The position numbers were made by a program, and so were the translations under genes. Of a stretch of DNA of 5,922 nt, positions 1 through 5,736 are shown piece by piece. Each line of letters begins with the position of its first letter. Position 1 is the first letter of the stretch. The notes under the pieces were generated by a model, which saw nothing but the letters and a program-made list of their open reading frames with translations, was not told where the DNA came from and did not search any database. The DNA comes from Paludibacter sp. (GTDB taxonomy: Bacteria > Bacteroidota > Bacteroidia > Bacteroidales > Paludibacteraceae): positions 1 through 5,922 of the forward strand of contig JAITXR010000272.1 of the NCBI GenBank assembly GCA_031284665.1, in the 5' to 3' direction.

Positions 1-832
1 CTTGTTGACCGGTATTCATTACCGACCATGTAGAACTTGTTGTATTGCGTCCGGGTGCAGCAATGCCATCTGTGCCATCATTATTGATAATACCAATAAT
101 ACCTATTCCGTTGTTCCAACCGCTTGCCGGTAATTCTCTGTGTTCTACATATACCTCTATAATATTTGAGCCTTCGTACAAAACTATTTGATATGAATTT
201 CTTTGATCCTGATTTGCAAATAATGGAATATCTTTAAACGAAACACAAAGCGTACGAAAAGGAAATACACCAAAAATGCCTTGATATATACCATTAACGC
301 CCGGAGTTAAATACGATAGCACAGGATAAGTATCTTCGTAAACGCCAAAAATTGAGTTAAAAACGCTCAATCCTTCCGGTATAAAATTAGGTGAAGGAAT
401 ATCCGGCGAAGATTTTAAATCCCATGGACAACTGTTGTCGGGTGTATGGATAACATCAAACGATAGTATTCCATTAGCCCCCACAACTGCTTGATTATAT
501 GTGTTTCTAAAAAAACAAAACCCAAAAGGCAAAGGAATAATACTGCTCCAAGTATCGTCGGCAGCATCAGTAAACAGTTGGGTTGTATAACCGGGCACCG
601 GTCCTATGGGAAATGGAGGAGCAAAAGGAATAGACTGCACCGTATAACCTGCAACACTGCCTCCTCCCGCCATAATAGTAGGGCGTATTGTATAACTTTG
701 CCCGCTACAATTAATTATCTGCTTTTTACCCGTAATAGTATCAATTACAACATCATTAAAAGATATACCTTGTGCTACTGCATTTACGCTTAATAATAAG
801 GCAGTTACGAATAATAAATGGATTTTTTTCAT
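1..832 (-). CDS. Secreted surface protein, N-terminal part, T9SS type B cargo-like (partial, cut by window edge)
   Basis: The open frame starts at an ATG at 832-830 and runs leftward for 277 codons to the window edge without a stop, so only the N-terminus is visible. Residues 1-20 are a Sec signal peptide: MKK, a hydrophobic stretch, then AVA before Gln21. The mature part has Cys42, then LPFGFCFF (101-108), TYNQAVVGANGILSFD (111-126), GIYQGIFG (181-188), QIVLYEGSNIIEVYVE (215-230) and APGRN (259-263). This order (a beta-rich 'FxFCFF...YNQxVxGxNGxxSFD' block, then 'NIIEVYVE' and 'APGRN') is, from recollection, typical of the N-terminal module of large Bacteroidota proteins that end in a gliding-motility/T9SS type B sorting domain, often after PKD or Ig-like repeats. 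The export signal is direct evidence; T9SS export and a surface location are inferred because the C-terminus is missing. The leader is A/T-rich with no Shine-Dalgarno, as is usual in Bacteroidota. The ATG at 832 is chosen because the signal peptide begins immediately. Ligand or role is unknown. Confidence 0.85.
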   Translation of the reverse strand, partial: MKKIHLLFVTALLLSVNAVAQGISFNDVVIDTITGKKQIINCSGQSYTIRPTIMAGGGSVAGYTVQSIPFAPPFPIGPVPGYTTQLFTDAADDTWSSIIPLPFGFCFFRNTYNQAVVGANGILSFDVIHTPDNSCPWDLKSSPDIPSPNFIPEGLSVFNSIFGVYEDTYPVLSYLTPGVNGIYQGIFGVFPFRTLCVSFKDIPLFANQDQRNSYQIVLYEGSNIIEVYVEHRELPASGWNNGIGIIGIINNDGTDGIAAPGRNTTSSTWSVMNTGQQ

Positions 833-894
833 ATTTTTTAAAATTTATATATATGGCTGAAAGTAAAATGATTATCCGCAACGTATCCTAATTT

Positions 895-907
895 GTCCTG
901 CAAGGAC
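895..907. repeat. Palindrome GTCCTGCAAGGAC (copy 1 of the GTCCY-RCA-RGGAC family)
   Basis: Five-base arms GTCCT and AGGAC flank a GCA centre. The same 13-base pattern appears twice more inside the same element (967-979 and 1005-1017), giving the shared form GTCCY-N3-RGGAC. It lies just inside the left terminal inverted repeat. It could fold as a small RNA or cruciform hairpin, or be a protein-binding site; the sequence does not say which. Confidence 0.6.
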
Positions 908-964
908 AGCACTCTATTAACCTTATGCTTTAGCTTACGGATAGACAACTGCTTACTTGTTTCT

Positions 965-1019
965 AAGTCCCGCAGGGACGAAACTTATATTGTGCCAAAG
1001 TGTCGTCCCTGTGGGACTT
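965..1019. repeat. Inverted repeat of 17-base arms, each arm itself a palindrome
   Basis: AAGTCCCGCAGGGACGA at 965-981 is the reverse complement of 1003-1019 with a single mismatch. Each arm contains its own palindrome (GTCCCGCAGGGAC at 967-979 and GTCCCTGTGGGAC at 1005-1017), so the DNA or RNA can fold either as one long stem with a 21-base loop or as two small hairpins. From recollection, intergenic repeats with a GTCCC...GGGAC core flanked by AA/TT and CGA are common in Bacteroidota genomes; I could not check this. It forms the right half of the MITE-like element. Confidence 0.75.
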
Positions 1020-1092
1020 TGCACTATTTGGGACACTTTGCGGATAATCATTAAAAGGTTAAAGTTTTGAAACTATTTTTATTATTAGCCAA

Positions 1093-1124
1093 CAAAAATA
1101 ATAATAAAAAATTATAATTTACAA
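1093..1124 (-). promoter_or_regulatory. Possible Bacteroidota promoter for the leftward surface-protein gene
   Basis: Read on the minus strand, TATTTTTG at 1100-1093 fits the Bacteroidota -7 consensus TAnnTTTG, and TTG at 1124-1122 lies 21 bases upstream, as a -33 element should. Transcription would start near 1087, giving a leader of roughly 250 bases because the 184-base element lies between promoter and gene. Without that element and one copy of TAAA the leader would be about 67 bases, an ordinary length. The surrounding DNA is extremely AT-rich, so a chance match is possible. Confidence 0.35.
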
Positions 1125-1210
1125 TAATTTACATATTTTAATGAAAGTTTAATTGATTACAAACCTCTCAAACTATAAAATTATAAAATAGAGCAAAGCG
1201 CAAAGACAAA

Positions 1211-1223
1211 ACTACTAATTTGG
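1211..1223 (+). repeat. 13-base direct repeat ACTACTAATTTGG, copy 1
   Basis: The identical 13-mer occurs at 5609-5621, in the other long intergenic region, about 4.4 kb away and in the same orientation. At both places it sits next to other repeat modules (the 28-base palindrome here, ACGGTAAACGGTG repeats there). A perfect 13-base match restricted to two intergenic spots suggests it is part of a dispersed repeat rather than coincidence. Confidence 0.5.
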
Positions 1224-1228
1224 AAACT

Positions 1229-1256
1229 GTAGAGACAAGGCATGCCTTGTCTCTAC
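1229..1256. repeat. 28-base perfect palindrome
   Basis: The arm GTAGAGACAAGGCA (1229-1242) is followed immediately by its exact reverse complement (1243-1256), with no spacer and no mismatch, centred on GCATGC. Palindromes of the form GTAGAGAC...GTCTCTAC are, from recollection, a common dispersed intergenic repeat in several bacterial phyla, including Bacteroidota and cyanobacteria. There is no T-run right after it, so it is not a classic intrinsic terminator. It lies about 70 bases upstream of the yebC promoter. Confidence 0.85.
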
Positions 1257-1258
1257 CA

Positions 1259-1320
1259 CTCAAACTCCTCAAACCGCTCAAACCATTCAAACTTCTCAAA
1301 CTTTATGAACTTTCAAACTT
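1259..1320 (+). repeat. Degenerate 9-base tandem repeat (CTCAAACNN)n
   Basis: Seven successive units, phased every nine bases from 1259, follow the pattern CTCAAACTC, CTCAAACCG, CTCAAACCA, TTCAAACTT, CTCAAACTT, TATGAACTT, and a final 8-base TCAAACTT. Divergence increases toward the right end. A related single piece, CCTCTCAAACTA, appears around 1164-1175. It abuts the 28-base palindrome and ends only six bases before the -33 box of the yebC promoter. Its function is unknown; slippage-generated repeat DNA is the simplest explanation. Confidence 0.7.
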
Positions 1321-1325
1321 AAATA

Positions 1326-1356
1326 TTGTGTATTTCAATCAAAATTATTATTTTTG
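1326..1356 (+). promoter_or_regulatory. Bacteroidota-type promoter for yebC
   Basis: TTG at 1326-1328 (-33 box) and TATTTTTG at 1349-1356 (-7 box, consensus TAnnTTTG) are separated by 20 bases, within the spacing known for the primary sigma factor of Bacteroidota. Transcription would start near 1362, leaving a leader of about 48 bases before the ATG at 1410. That leader is A/T-rich and has no Shine-Dalgarno sequence, as is usual in this phylum. The downstream glycosidase gene is probably read from the same promoter. Confidence 0.6.
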
Positions 1357-1409
1357 CAACCATAATTTTAAATTAAACAATCCATTACTTAAAAATCCAA
1401 AATATTATT

Positions 1410-2129
1410 ATGGGAAGAGCATTTGAATATCGTAAAGCAACTAAAATGAAACGTTGGGGCAATATGGCTCGCGTTTTTACTAAACTTGGCAAACAAATTA
1501 CTATCGCTGTAAAAGAAAGCGGTCCCGATGCGGACACAAACCCTCGCTTGCGGGTGTTAATTCAGCAGTCGAAAAAAGAAAATATGCCCAAAGAAAATGT
1601 CGAAAGGGCAATTAAAAAAGCAACATCTAAAGACGAATCGGACTACAAAGAAGTTTTGTACGAAGGATATGCGCCTCATGGCGTGGCAATTCTTATCGAA
1701 ACGGCTACTGACAACACTACGCGCACGGTTGCAAATATTCGCAGTTATTTTAATAAAAACGGCGGCACATTGGGAAATAGTGGCTCGGTGCAATTTTTGT
1801 TCGACCATAAGTGCGTGTTTCGCATTGCGGCAAAAGATGGCGTGGAACTCGACGAACTTGAACTCGAATTGATTGATTTCGGAGTTGACGAAGTGGCAAA
1901 AGACGAGGAGGAAAACGCTGTGGTACTTTATGGCGATTTTGCCTCGTACTCGCTAATCCAAAAGCATCTCGAAGAAAATGGCTACGAAATTTTCAGTGCC
2001 GAATTTGAATATCTCCCCAACGATACAAAAGAATTAACCGAAGAACAAAAAGCATCGGTCAACAAACTTATCGAAAAACTTGAGGACGACGAGGATGTGC
2101 AAAATGTATTCAGTAATATGGTGGACTAA
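1410..2129 (+). CDS. yebC: YebC/TACO1 family protein (YebC/PmpR-type)
   Basis: The 239-residue protein has the YebC family layout: an N-terminal helical domain beginning MGRAFEYRKATKMKRWGNMA, the conserved FTKLGKQITIAVKESG and NPRLRVLIQQSKKENMPKENVERAIKKA segments (about residues 23-72), the DYKEVLYEGYAPHGVAILIE block (about 77-97), then TDNTTRTVANIRSYFNKNGGTLGNSGSVQFLF. The length matches the family's usual 235-250 residues, so it looks intact. Family members were first described as transcriptional regulators (PmpR) and are now also reported as translation factors that relieve ribosome stalling at proline-rich stretches, as for mitochondrial TACO1; which role applies here is unknown. The enzymes' typical N-terminus MAGHSKW is replaced by MGRAFEYRKA, a form I associate with Bacteroidota. 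The start at 1410 is fixed by this conserved N-terminus. The next gene begins 21 bases after the stop, so co-transcription is likely. Confidence 0.95.
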   Translation: MGRAFEYRKATKMKRWGNMARVFTKLGKQITIAVKESGPDADTNPRLRVLIQQSKKENMPKENVERAIKKATSKDESDYKEVLYEGYAPHGVAILIETATDNTTRTVANIRSYFNKNGGTLGNSGSVQFLFDHKCVFRIAAKDGVELDELELELIDFGVDEVAKDEEENAVVLYGDFASYSLIQKHLEENGYEIFSAEFEYLPNDTKELTEEQKASVNKLIEKLEDDEDVQNVFSNMVD

Positions 2130-2150
2130 ATTTTTTAGAAAATAAAAATT

Positions 2151-5100
2151 ATGAAATCTCGCAAATTTTTCGCAACTTGTTCTGCATTGGTAATTGTTTG
2201 TTGCTCGTTTGTGGCGCAAGCGCAAAAATCGTGGGATGGCATTCATAATATTCCACTTGCAACGGCGCAAACAAATTTCGTCAATCCACCTGCTAATTTT
2301 GCCAATCACGTTATTTGGGGCTGGCAGGGCAATATTGACATAAAAGTTATTCGCGCCGATTTGGATTCAATGTATCATAAAGGTTTTCGCTCCGTGATTA
2401 TTGAGGCGGGCTACGAATTGCCGTTTGAATATCTGAGCGACAAATGGTTTTCAACAGTTGCGCTGGCAGTAAAAGAGGCAAAAAAACGCGGAATGAAAGT
2501 TTGGATTATCGACGAAGGTAAATATCCAAGCGGTTTTGCGGGTGGCAAGTTTTCGCGCGAACGCCCCGACCTGCGTATGCAAGCACTTGTTGCCTGCGAT
2601 ACTATTCATATTGAGGCGGGTAAAACGCTTGTAAATCACCCTGTTGACACATTTGCAATTAGCGCAGTAGCAATAAATCGACATGGACAGGCGGATAGAA
2701 TTGTTCCTGTCAACAATCATCAAATTTCGTTTAATGCCGGAATTTCGGCTTGGGATATTGTGTTGATTCGCAGCGATTTCCGTACTGCACAAACTCGTGC
2801 CGTGAACGACCCTACTCACGGAAAAACTACTGCAAATTCTATTTGTGATTATCTAAATCCTGCGGCTGTCCGCCAATTTATTGACTGGACTCACGAGCAA
2901 TATAAAAAATATCTGGGCAAGGAACTTGGCACAACCGTGCTCGGTTTTCGTGGCGACGAGCCTGATTATGCTCACATCCCTTTTACGCCTGCTATTATCG
3001 AAACTTTCAAAGAGCGAAAAGGCTACGACCCCACGCCCTATCTGGCTACTCTGATTGCCGGACATACAGGCGATTTCAATTTTCGGACAGTTGCGCCCGT
3101 GCCATATCCTTCGGCGCAATTTGCGGCATTTCGTAGCGAAGACGAAAAGCGTTTCAAAGCCGATTATTGGGATGTGTGGTCGGAAATGTTTGCTGTAAAC
3201 TTTTTTGAGCAGCAGGCAAAATGGTGCGCCGAAAATTCGGTGGCGCACATTACTCACCTCAACAACGAACATAATATGCCTGTGTGCGTGAGAGCCGAAG
3301 GTGATTTTTTTCGCAATTTAAGTAAAGTGCAAATTCCGGGTGTGGATGCAATTTGGAATCAGATTTGGCACGGAACAGTAAATAATTTCCCAAAATTAGC
3401 ATCATCGGTGGCGCACGTTTACGGAAAACCGCGCTCGTTTAGCGAAAGTTTTGCGGCTTACGATGTGTCGCCTACAATTCCCGAAGCCAAGTATGTGGTT
3501 GATTATCAAATAGTACGTGGCATTAACTTTTTTGAATTTATGTTTTGGATGTCAGGCTCAAAGCGAGCAAATTGGATGAGTTCGCCGCAAATGGCTGACC
3601 TTAACGCATACTCAAATCGCAGTGTGTACCTGATGTCGCAAGGAGTGCCGGGGGCAAGAATTGCTGTGTATTATCCTACTTCGACAATGTGGCTTGGGAA
3701 TAACGAAGTTTTTACTCATATTACTTCAATTTCCGAAACGCTGCTGCAACACAAACGCGATTTCGATTATATTAATGATGATGCTTTTAATCAAGTAATT
3801 AGCGTCAATCAGGGTTATTTGCAAAATGGCAGCGGACAAAAATATTATACGCTTATAATTCCGTCGGCGGATGCAATTACAGCGGATGCTTGGGCAAAAA
3901 TCGAAGAATTTGCATCTCGTGGCGGGAAATTGCTTTTCTGGGGTAAAAAACCTGATATGCTTGTAGATAAAACATTTACAAAACCGCAATCGTTTCCTGC
4001 CGATTTCTCAAAATATCTGGCTGAGCCTTCGAGTAATTGGACTGCAACTGTCGAGGCGGCAATGCCCGATGCCGAAATGAGTATTCAATTGTCGGCAAAT
4101 CGCATTAACGCTCGTCGCCAAAATATCCAAACGTCGAAAGAGCCTGCAACTAATTTTATCCGCTATACTCGGCGAGTATTGCCCGATGCCGATATTTATT
4201 TTATTTTCAACGAAGCCGACAGTGCTTGTTCTTTCACTGCCGAGTTCGATAAAATAGGTGTTGTGCAGCAATATAATGGAGTAACGGGCGAGATTAGCAA
4301 CATTGCTTTTTCGGTTAAAAACAATAAAACAATCGTTAAGTTTGAAATGGCAGCGTGGGAAAGTCGCATTATTTCAATCAAAAAAAGCGATAGACAATTC
4401 GACATTACAAATTACGCTGCCATAGGCGATGGTAAAACCGTCAATACCACTGCTATACAAAATGTTATCGACTCGGCGTATCGTTCCGGCGGTGGATGTG
4501 TGGTAGTGCCAAAAGGTGAATTTGTGTCGGGTGCATTATTTTTTCCGCAAGGCGTGGATTTGAATATTAAAAAGGATGGCGTGTTGATTTCGACTGTAAA
4601 TGCGGATGATTTTCCTGTGATTTCAACGCGTTTTGAGGGAATTGAGCGCGCGTGGCGATGTGCTTTTTTGAATTTCGACAATTCAAATTCGGTACGAGTT
4701 TTTGGCGAAGGAAGTGTGGACGGCAAAGGCGTGGACTGGAAAACAATTCCTTTTGGCACAGGTGGGCGACCGCGTTTGATATGTTTTTCGGCTTGCGACG
4801 GCGGCTCAATTTCAGGACTTACTCTCCGCGACCAAGCCTCGTGGTGCGTTCACGTTCTGTACAGCGATGGCTTTACGATTTCCGACCTCGACATTCGCGC
4901 CGAGCATACAATTCCAAGTTCCGATGGGCTTGATATTGATTCGTCGAACGATATTAAAATCGAACGAGTATATATTGACGTAAACGATGATTGTATTTCC
5001 ATAAAATCGGGCAAGGACACTGACGGCAGGCGAGTAGCGCGCGCAAGTGAAAATATTGTTATCAATAATTGTCATTTTGCGTATGGGCACGGCGGCGTGG

Positions 5101-5558
5101 CACTTGGCAGCGAGATTACGGGCTGCATTCGCAATGTTACGATAAAAAATTGCCTTATTGATGGCGATAATTGGGGACCTATCCGTTTCAAATCGCAACC
5201 GAGTAGAGCTGGGATTGTCGAAAATATTGTTTTCGACAGCATAATCATCAATAATGCGCGGATGTTGCTCGATATAAATATGGAATGGCGAATGGTTGGG
5301 CAATTAGAGCCGACAGCCGAAAATCTTACGCAACTGCGCAATATCAAAATATCAAACATTTCGGCAACAACTCGCAGTGTTGGCACGATGTACGGTTACG
5401 CCGATGCTCCTTTTGGCAGTGATGTTTTCCATTTCGAGAACTGTAATGTCAGTGCACAGACAGGATTAAGTATGTCTAATGCCGATGCAGTGTCGTTAGA
5501 AGGATTAAACATTACAGTGCAGCAAGGCGAAAAAACTTTTAAGCGTAAAACGCCATAA
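2151..5558 (+). CDS. Secreted two-module glycoside hydrolase: GH106-like rhamnosidase module plus GH28 module
   Basis: This 1135-residue protein has a Sec signal peptide (cleavage likely after AQA, residue 24) and no lipobox. Residues about 40-530 resemble the GH106-related barrel: DEGKYPSGFAGG (121-132), HITHLNNEH (366-374), LGFRGDEPDY with Glu270, and RSFSESFAAYD with Glu432; the two Glu are the best catalytic candidates. An IPSADAIT...GGKLLFWG amidotransferase-like fold (about 565-605) and a beta-sandwich (about 679-745) complete that module. After a link of only about five residues, 750-1120 is a GH28 beta-helix with FDITNYAAIGDG at its start, SSDGLD (Asp925), NDDC (Asp946, Asp947), GHGG (His980) and RFK (Arg1012, Lys1014), matching the GH28 NTD, DD, GHG and RIK motifs. 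Together they suggest cleavage of rhamnose-galacturonate backbone (rhamnogalacturonan-I) in the periplasm or outside the cell. No T9SS sorting domain is seen at the C-terminus. GH28 is secure; the specificity of the first module is inferred. Confidence 0.9.
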   Translation: MKSRKFFATCSALVIVCCSFVAQAQKSWDGIHNIPLATAQTNFVNPPANFANHVIWGWQGNIDIKVIRADLDSMYHKGFRSVIIEAGYELPFEYLSDKWFSTVALAVKEAKKRGMKVWIIDEGKYPSGFAGGKFSRERPDLRMQALVACDTIHIEAGKTLVNHPVDTFAISAVAINRHGQADRIVPVNNHQISFNAGISAWDIVLIRSDFRTAQTRAVNDPTHGKTTANSICDYLNPAAVRQFIDWTHEQYKKYLGKELGTTVLGFRGDEPDYAHIPFTPAIIETFKERKGYDPTPYLATLIAGHTGDFNFRTVAPVPYPSAQFAAFRSEDEKRFKADYWDVWSEMFAVNFFEQQAKWCAENSVAHITHLNNEHNMPVCVRAEGDFFRNLSKVQIPGVDAIWNQIWHGTVNNFPKLASSVAHVYGKPRSFSESFAAYDVSPTIPEAKYVVDYQIVRGINFFEFMFWMSGSKRANWMSSPQMADLNAYSNRSVYLMSQGVPGARIAVYYPTSTMWLGNNEVFTHITSISETLLQHKRDFDYINDDAFNQVISVNQGYLQNGSGQKYYTLIIPSADAITADAWAKIEEFASRGGKLLFWGKKPDMLVDKTFTKPQSFPADFSKYLAEPSSNWTATVEAAMPDAEMSIQLSANRINARRQNIQTSKEPATNFIRYTRRVLPDADIYFIFNEADSACSFTAEFDKIGVVQQYNGVTGEISNIAFSVKNNKTIVKFEMAAWESRIISIKKSDRQFDITNYAAIGDGKTVNTTAIQNVIDSAYRSGGGCVVVPKGEFVSGALFFPQGVDLNIKKDGVLISTVNADDFPVISTRFEGIERAWRCAFLNFDNSNSVRVFGEGSVDGKGVDWKTIPFGTGGRPRLICFSACDGGSISGLTLRDQASWCVHVLYSDGFTISDLDIRAEHTIPSSDGLDIDSSNDIKIERVYIDVNDDCISIKSGKDTDGRRVARASENIVINNCHFAYGHGGVALGSEITGCIRNVTIKNCLIDGDNWGPIRFKSQPSRAGIVENIVFDSIIINNARMLLDINMEWRMVGQLEPTAENLTQLRNIKISNISATTRSVGTMYGYADAPFGSDVFHFENCNVSAQTGLSMSNADAVSLEGLNITVQQGEKTFKRKTP

Positions 5559-5573
5559 AATTCATAGCATACA

Positions 5574-5601
5574 CGGTAAACGGTGTACGGTAAACGGTGC
5601 A
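5574..5601 (+). repeat. Two tandem copies of a 14-base unit, CGGTAAACGGTGYA
   Basis: CGGTAAACGGTGTA (5574-5587) is followed directly by CGGTAAACGGTGCA (5588-5601), differing at one base. Each unit itself contains CGGT twice, seven bases apart. It begins 16 bases after the hydrolase stop codon. Related sequence in the opposite orientation lies at 5704-5725. Confidence 0.7.
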
Positions 5602-5608
5602 CTAAAAG

Positions 5609-5621
5609 ACTACTAATTTGG
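5609..5621 (+). repeat. 13-base direct repeat ACTACTAATTTGG, copy 2
   Basis: This is identical to 1211-1223 upstream of yebC and in the same orientation. It lies between the ACGGTAAACGGTG tandem pair and the CGTTAATCACT direct repeat. Confidence 0.5.
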
Positions 5622-5622
5622 G

Positions 5623-5654
5623 CGTTAATCACTCATCACTCATCGTTAATCACT
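5623..5654 (+). repeat. Direct repeat CGTTAATCACT, two copies 21 bases apart
   Basis: CGTTAATCACT occurs at 5623-5633 and again at 5644-5654, with ATCACTCATC-type sequence filling the space between. The whole stretch is a low-complexity array of CACTCAT and TTAATCACT pieces. It runs straight into the next repeat module. Confidence 0.65.
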
Positions 5655-5677
5655 GCTTCGCGCCTCGCAATGACGGG
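5651..5677 (-). repeat. Dispersed repeat of the CGTCATTGCGAGG...GAAGCA type
   Basis: On the minus strand this reads CGTCATTGCGAGGCGCGAAG followed by CAGTG. From recollection, sequence of the form GTCATTGCGAGGNNCGAAGCA is one of the most widespread intergenic repeats across unrelated bacterial genomes, including Bacteroidota. I see one copy in this window. Its mode of spread is not evident here. Confidence 0.5.
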
Positions 5678-5703
5678 CTAATATTGCTATGTCCCGCATC
5701 TTG

Positions 5704-5725
5704 TACCGTGTACCTTGCACCGTTT
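5704..5725 (-). repeat. Inverted copy of the ACGGTAAACGGTG repeat modules
   Basis: TGCACCGTTT at 5716-5725 is the reverse complement of 5592-5601, and TACCGTGTA at 5704-5712 is the reverse complement of 5570-5578. The two pieces are in swapped order relative to the left copies, so the pairs would cross rather than nest as one hairpin. Dispersed copies of a repeat unit explain this better than a terminator stem. Confidence 0.55.
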
Positions 5726-5736
5726 CCTCTGTACAT

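Larger units (their letters stand above)
868..1051. mobile_element. MITE-like non-coding element with terminal inverted repeats
   Basis: The ends are perfect 14-base inverted repeats: ATGATTATCCGCAA at 868-881 and its reverse complement at 1038-1051. The match continues inward to 21 of 24 positions, with mismatches at positions 15, 18 and 22. The tetranucleotide TAAA lies directly outside both ends (864-867 and 1052-1055), fitting a 4-base target-site duplication, although in AT-rich DNA this could be chance. The 184-base interior has no significant ORF and contains three short palindromes of one family (895-907, 967-979, 1005-1017). A further 9-base stem pairs 996-1004 with 1032-1040. Size, TIRs, internal symmetry and lack of coding capacity fit a miniature inverted-repeat element moved in trans by a transposase not in this window. 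A REP/BIME-like repeat or a structured RNA element is the main alternative. Other genomic copies would be needed for proof. Confidence 0.6.
833..1409. other. Divergent intergenic region rich in repeats
   Basis: This 577-base gap separates the leftward surface-protein gene from the rightward yebC gene. From left to right it holds an A/T-rich leader (833-867), a 184-base inverted-repeat element (868-1051), a possible leftward promoter (1093-1124), a very AT-rich stretch, a 28-base perfect palindrome (1229-1256), a degenerate 9-base tandem repeat (1259-1320) and a rightward promoter (1326-1356). I see no credible protein-coding gene. A 68-codon frame at 1220-1426 is a translation of the palindrome and tandem repeat, begins with TTG and overlaps the yebC start. 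Confidence 0.8.

Noticed and set aside
491..793. 100-codon plus-strand frame inside the leftward gene
   Set aside because: It is antisense to a minus-strand frame with a clear signal peptide and family motifs, and its own translation resembles nothing recognisable.
895..1017. CRISPR array from the three GTCC...GGAC units
   Set aside because: Units are only 13 bases, unequal in spacing and differ in orientation and centre; there are no regular spacers and no cas gene.
1220..1426. 68-codon frame upstream of yebC
   Set aside because: It starts with TTG, is mostly a translation of the 28-base palindrome and the 9-base tandem repeat, and overlaps the yebC start; no protein-like composition.
2151..2223. 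Lipoprotein signal in the hydrolase N-terminus (cysteines 17 and 18)
   Set aside because: The residues before the cysteines (LVIV) do not fit a lipobox, which needs G, A or S before Cys; an AQA signal peptidase I site fits better.
4812..5303. 163-codon minus-strand frame within the GH28 module
   Set aside because: It lies wholly opposite conserved GH28 motifs, so it is a by-product of the coding strand's codon pattern.
5592..5725. Long hairpin from AAACGGTGCA and its inverted copy
   Set aside because: The arms are 10 bases with a loop of over 110, and the neighbouring matching pieces are in swapped order, so a single stem does not form; dispersed repeats explain it.
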